From Chromera velia (taxonomy: Eukaryota > Sar > Chromeraceae), in contig JAHBMJ010002093.1 of the NCBI GenBank assembly GCA_018398765.1, forward strand, positions 1 through 22,815: a DNA stretch of 22,815 nucleotides. The letters run 5' to 3'. The number at the start of each line of letters is the position of its first letter. The first letter of the stretch is position 1. Below, in pieces: positions 19,137-22,815 of the stretch. A program made the position numbers and the translations under genes. The notes beneath the pieces are model-generated. The model made no database searches, was not told the origin of the DNA, and saw nothing but the letters and a program-made list of their open reading frames with translations.

Positions 19137-19280
19137 TGCCTTCGGTTTGTTTCGCATGCATGCAGAGGTTTGTGCTCGAAAGGTGTGGCGCATGCAGAGG
19201 TTTGTGCCTTCGGTTTGTTTCGCATGCAGAGGTTTGTGCCTTCGGTTTGTTTGGCATGCAGAGGTTTGTGCTCGAATTAA
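19137..19280. repeat. interleaved tandem repeat with 32-bp period
   Basis: The block GTGCCTTCGGTTTGTTT occurs at 19137-19153, 19204-19220 and 19236-19252, the last two exactly 32 bp apart. It alternates with GCATGCAGAGGTTTGTGC (19190, 19222 and 19254 onward, plus an extended copy from 19155). An alternative tail, CTCGAA followed by AGGTGTGG, appears at 19174-19188 and 19271-19288. The 32-bp period is not a multiple of three, which argues against coding. Confidence 0.85.
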
Positions 19281-20260
19281 AGGTGTGGATGGAGTGGAGT
19301 TCTTTTCTCCTAGCTCTTTCCCGTTATTTCAGCCCCTGTCAGAAAACTTTGTTTTTTTCTTGTCGCTCCTCTTTTCTCTTCCTGCTTCTTCCTTTCCTTT
19401 CTGGCGCCCTTGCCGCATCCCTGCTCACTTCGACCCCGGGGGGTGGCGGGATGCGTCCCTGAATTCCTCTCTGTTTTCAAATTAATAGCTGACTGGAGAC
19501 AGAATGTAACTGACTCCTTCTCTGCACGTCCAACATATGAGTGAATGAGCGAAATAAAAAGGCGACTGAAAGGGTAGGTCGATCGTCCAAAGAAGATCGA
19601 TTCGTCAGACTTCTCTTTCTCTCTTTAATTTCTTTTTCCATTGAACCTCTTCAGTGACCACGGTGCATCAATATTCAAATTGATTTTTTGGTTGCCTCTC
19701 AAACCGTTTAAGGGGGGCAATGACAGGTGACCGACTCGCTGTGAAGCGGGTCAATCAAGTTCTGTTGAAGGAATCTTCAGGTCTCCCGTACGTCCCAAGA
19801 AACATCCATCGAGCGTGGTGCCTTCCTTATAAACTCCATGACCGGCACATGCATGTGTACTACAGGTCGAATGGTGACCGATTGATCTATCGATCAGATT
19901 GGAGGTTCGTTTCTTGTCTTTTCATGTGTCTGACATTGCGTCAAATTCGGCGTCAATGTGGAGCAAGATGGGAAAGGGGGAGCGCAGCCAAATACAGCCA
20001 TTTTTTTGTGCTAGTTTTTGTGCCATCTTGACAAGCTGGTTTGATGTATTGCATGTCCTAGTGCATGTTCTTGTACTTGATATCCTCTCACCTAGTCCTC
20101 TCACACCCCGCCTCTACCCGCCTCCTTGTCACGTAGAGTCAGGCTCTCGATATGATCAATCAAAATCTTGTAGTTTACTTGGAAACACATTTTTACTGCA
20201 AAAAAATCCGAAAAAAGATCGATGCATGCATGAAAATCAGTTTTCATAGTATTTCATGTT
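19281..20260. other. unannotated stretch, no supported gene
   Basis: Short open frames occur (for example 19720-20031 on the plus strand), but none has a recognisable domain, splice-consistent extension or protein-like composition. No repeats of note apart from scattered GATCGAT and GCATGCATG motifs. Confidence 0.5.
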
Positions 20261-20289
20261 TTTTATTAGATTTTTTAAAGCGTTAAAGA

Positions 20290-20337
20290 AAGGTTTTGAC
20301 CTAACTTATTGAAGCGTTCAAGTTAGATCAAACCTCT
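20290..20337. repeat. imperfect inverted repeat, about 19-bp arms
   Basis: AAGGTTTTGACCTAACTT on the left and AAGTTAGATCAAACCTCTT on the right pair with about four mismatches around a 12-base loop (ATTGAAGCGTTC). It lies in AT-rich DNA at the start of the repeat-dense 20.3-21.7 kb block and may be a decayed element end. Confidence 0.45.
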
Positions 20338-20854
20338 TAGTACCGTAATTTATATAGATCGTTCATAAAAAGAGTGTTCTACATGTTTGGCTGTAGATGT
20401 TCGGTTTGGAACTTGAAGCACATATGTGAGTCATAATGTGACTCGATAATATGAGAGATGCTCAGAGATCTCTATAAGTCTCAACCATTTCCATACATAT
20501 TTTTTTTTAGTAGGTTTCTAACATATGAATTGTTCTACAAGTTTCTGATACATCATCAGTGGTAAAAAAACACTCGACACGACAGGTCCACGTAGCTGTT
20601 TTTTTGGCTTTCGCTTACTTTCTCCCCCCGCTTATACAGTACACCTCCCTGATACTACCGGTCACTTGAAAGCAGAACGTTCAACTTGAAGTTCGTCCAT
20701 ATTTGCGGCATCGCTGATCAAGTTTATCTGCGTCTGCAGCTCAGCCGATCAAGTTGTCTGTGCAAACGGCTAGCGATGTAGCCTACTCGTCTAGGCCGTG
20801 GCGGCATGGCCCATCATAGGCCATCGCAAGTAATCGTAACCCATACATGTGCAA

Positions 20855-21063
20855 GACATAGTCCGTGCTTGTGAGATAAACTTTTAAGACATAGTCCATG
20901 CTTGGGATACAGACTTTCAAGACATAGTCCGTACTTGTGACATAGACTTTTAAGATATAGTTCATGCTTATAACACAGACTTTTAAGACATAGTCTGCGC
21001 TTATGATATGCTTGCGATGCAGACTTTCAAGACATAGTCCGCGCCGGCGATGTAAACTTTCAA
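20855..21063. repeat. 33-bp minisatellite, six units, one with an 11-bp insertion
   Basis: Units at 20855-20887, 20888-20920, 20921-20953, 20954-20986, 20987-21030 and 21031-21063 share GACATAGTCC near the start and ACTTT(T/C)AA at the end. Five are exactly 33 bp and one is 44 bp. The minus strand is open across the array (20783-21130) and reads as an 11-residue repeat such as LKVYVTSTDYV. Partial further copies extend to about 21090. Confidence 0.9.
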
Positions 21064-21160
21064 AACGTACGTAGGCGCCGACTTTCAAGTCTATTCGCCA
21101 GAGCAAAAAAATTTTTAAGCTAGTTTTCAAGTGGCTTGTAGTGTTAGGAAGATAATGCAG

Positions 21161-21420
21161 TAAACTTTTGCTATCAATTTGATCTACACATTCTGTTAGC
21201 CCCGTTTTGAGCCAAAATCTTTACTATCAATTTAATACAATTTAATTCACATATTTTTTAAATCCCGTTTTGAGCCGAAACCTTCGTAATCAATTTGATC
21301 TACGTATTTTTGCAACTTCCCATTTTCAGCTAAAACCTTTATTATCAATTTGATCTACACAGTTTTGCAACGCCGTTTTGAGCTAAAACTTTCGTCATCA
21401 ATTTAATCTACGCTAATGAT
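21161..21420. repeat. degenerate tandem array, 53-63-bp period
   Basis: The core TCAATTT(G/A)AT recurs at 21174, 21227, 21290, 21345 and 21398 (spacings 53, 63, 55 and 53). A CCGTTTTGAGCC(A/G)AAAC-like block lies between cores. Isolated extra copies occur near 21490-21530 and at 21628. The array is AT-rich and non-coding and directly follows the 33-bp minisatellite. Confidence 0.8.
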
Positions 21421-22074
21421 AGTCATGGTCATAATCTATATACATGCACTTTCTTTTTGCCTTGTTTTATTTTTTTTTTTTGCCCTCTTTTAAGCCGAAA
21501 CTAGCTAAGAAACTAGCCAAAACCTTTGCTATGATGTTCAAGCTTTTTGTTATGCATGCCATGTCCCCATATATATAGGAGGCGGAATATAGGAGGCGGA
21601 TCTACCTTGATAGTAGTACCTTCGCTATCAATTTGATCCACGCATCTTTTTAATTTGTCGCCCTCCTAGCCGGCCCCGGCTGACAAAACGACTATATACA
21701 CGCGTTTCAGTACTTATGATACGTTTGATTATTTAATCTCTGCCTCGATTTCTTGCTCCGCAGCCCAGCATGATCCTGCTCACTGGCACTGCCAGTGATG
21801 CTTTTATCCTTATCTACAGCCTGAGTGACATTAGTATGCAATGTGATGCTACATTTTATTTACTTCAGTTTGTAAATGTATGTTGATCGAATCTAGGATT
21901 GAATACACTCCTCGCTCCTGCTAGGCTTACCACCTCACTGGCAAAAACTCGACGAATTTTACCCATAGACAAAGAATAATGGATGACACCGTGTCTTGAA
22001 CGTGCCAATTCAATTATTTTTTTATTTACCATCCGGATCTTGGCCCGACTCACTTTTTCGCTTCTAAGGCTGAA
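21421..22074. other. intergenic, stray repeat copies, no gene seen
   Basis: This holds a T-rich run near 21470, a duplicated ATATAGGAGGCGGA at about 21572-21601, a last copy of the upstream array core at 21628, and otherwise unstructured sequence. A short minus-strand frame at 21865-22053 has no supporting features. Confidence 0.5.
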
Positions 22075-22815
22075 TCAGTCCATTGTCTCATCGCCATCCG
22101 CCTCGTCACTCTCATCTTCTTCATCTGCTTCCCCTTCTGAGGGCACATCCATTCCGCTCCCCTCAGGTGGAACCTGCAACAACCCCCCAGCTGCCTCTGC
22201 CTGATCCATCGGCAACCCTTCTGCTTCAGTCGCCTTCTGCGGAAAGAGAGTCGGACGACGCGGCTCCGTTCGTCGCGTCGCCGAACGCCCACTGACAGGT
22301 CCGGGACTCGCAGCCCCTTCCCCCCCCCCTAAAGAGACTGCACCAGACGGTTCAGGGGATTCTCTCTCCCTTTCCATCTCAACGCCCTCATAGGTCCCTT
22401 CCTCAAAGGCCCTTTCACCCCGGTCGTCCTCATCCTCACTCTCTGCCCCCCCCTGGCTGCTGCCCCCACCCCCAGCACTGCGACCCGAAACCCCCCTCTT
22501 GACCTCCTCTGCCTCCTCATCGTCCAACCGCTGCATCGCCGCCTCCAACTCCGCTTCGTTGCTGCACGACCAAAACAGTCAACGCACGAATACAAAGTGA
22601 TAGTTAGACGAATGATGAAGGCACAGCCAGACACAGACAGAGGTGGGAAGTGAAGCCCCTGGGTATACGCACAGAGAGGAAACAAGCGGACGGTTCATTA
22701 TGGGCACTTATACGCACGTGGAAGGCAGATAGATGGTTGCAAAGAGACGCAAAAGAACACGAACACGAACACTCACACAGACTTCCTCACCCTCCCTGCC
22801 CCCCCCCCCCCCCCC
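22075..22815 (-). CDS. 3' part of an acidic low-complexity protein, partial at the right edge (unrecognised)
   Basis: The last exon is 22561-22075, ending with TGA. Its acceptor is TTGGTCGTGCAG at 22562-22573. A second exon probably lies at 22777 to beyond 22815, with donor GTGTGAGTG; its phase (two bases left over) matches the acceptor, giving VRKSVNEAELEAAMQRLDD across the junction and a 215-bp intron. The visible C-terminus is about 162 residues: a short helical start, then Glu/Asp/Gly/Ser/Pro-rich disorder ending EADEEDESDEADGDETMD. There is no domain to suggest a function. Such tails are common on chromatin or RNA-binding proteins, but that is only a remark on composition. The first exon reaches a run of 17 C at the window end. 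Confidence 0.6.
22799..22815. repeat. poly-C run at the window edge
   Basis: Seventeen C residues end the window. On the minus strand they would fall inside or next to the candidate upstream exon of the acidic-protein gene. This could be a genuine homopolymer or an assembly artefact. Confidence 0.8.

Noticed and set aside
18674..19225. 183-codon minus-strand open frame
   Set aside because: Much of it translates GCATGC-type repeats in shifting frames (Cys/His/Lys/Pro-rich). No start context or domain supports a gene.
19720..20031. 103-codon plus-strand open frame
   Set aside because: No domain, no splice-consistent extension and no protein-like conservation signal. The length is within chance expectation.
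20555..20580. possible third MITE end
   Set aside because: CAGTGGTAAAAAAA matches the inner part of the terminus, but the outer CTAGGCGACG is absent and no partner end is clear.
20855..21063. CRISPR-like regular repeat
   Set aside because: Units are head-to-tail with no unique spacers. This is an ordinary minisatellite in eukaryotic DNA.
21865..22053. possible tRNA or small gene near 21900
   Set aside because: The stretch has GATTCGA-like and CCACCTCACTGGC-like words, but no cloverleaf with a proper T-arm and acceptor stem could be drawn.

Overview
The window reads as nuclear DNA of an intron-rich eukaryote. It has GT-AG introns of a few hundred bases, abundant CA/GA/GAAA microsatellites, a decayed non-LTR retrotransposon and short inverted-repeat elements. 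There are no bacterial-style operons. One orphan protein begins with a signal peptide followed directly by a Phe-led basic stretch, which is the plastid-targeting style of algae with secondary plastids. My inference is an alveolate alga of the chromerid type (Chromera-like); the sequence alone does not prove this.

Layout. 1-330 (minus): an acidic open frame broken by one stop, possibly part of a gene running off the left edge. 440-860: the right end of a small inverted-repeat (MITE-like) element, then a five-copy 18-bp palindromic tandem repeat. 860-1390: AT-rich, no gene. About 1400-6480: one decayed LINE-type retroelement on the plus strand, with endonuclease, reverse transcriptase and C-terminal zinc-knuckle remnants in the correct order but split by stops and frameshifts. 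6524-6766: a complete 243-bp MITE-like element. 7155-13529 (minus): an eight-exon gene for the nucleolar ribosome-biogenesis factor NOC4. I reconstructed its splice phases consistently over 2439 coding bases (812 aa). 13530-14321: a divergent intergenic region with a near-perfect fold-back hairpin and a pair of CRE-like boxes. 14322-17690 (plus): a large orphan coding region with a signal peptide and a probable 153-bp first intron. 17691-22074: about 4.4 kb without a supportable gene, filled with microsatellites, GCATGC-rich repeats, a 33-bp minisatellite and a 53-63-bp array. 22075-22815 (minus): the last two exons of an acidic, low-complexity protein that continues past the right edge.

The only confidently identified housekeeping function is NOC4, which works with NOP14 in 40S subunit maturation. 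NOC4 and the orphan gene are divergent and separated by 792 bp, so they may share promoter elements. No other functional link between genes is visible. I found no RNA gene, CRISPR array or recognisable defence system.
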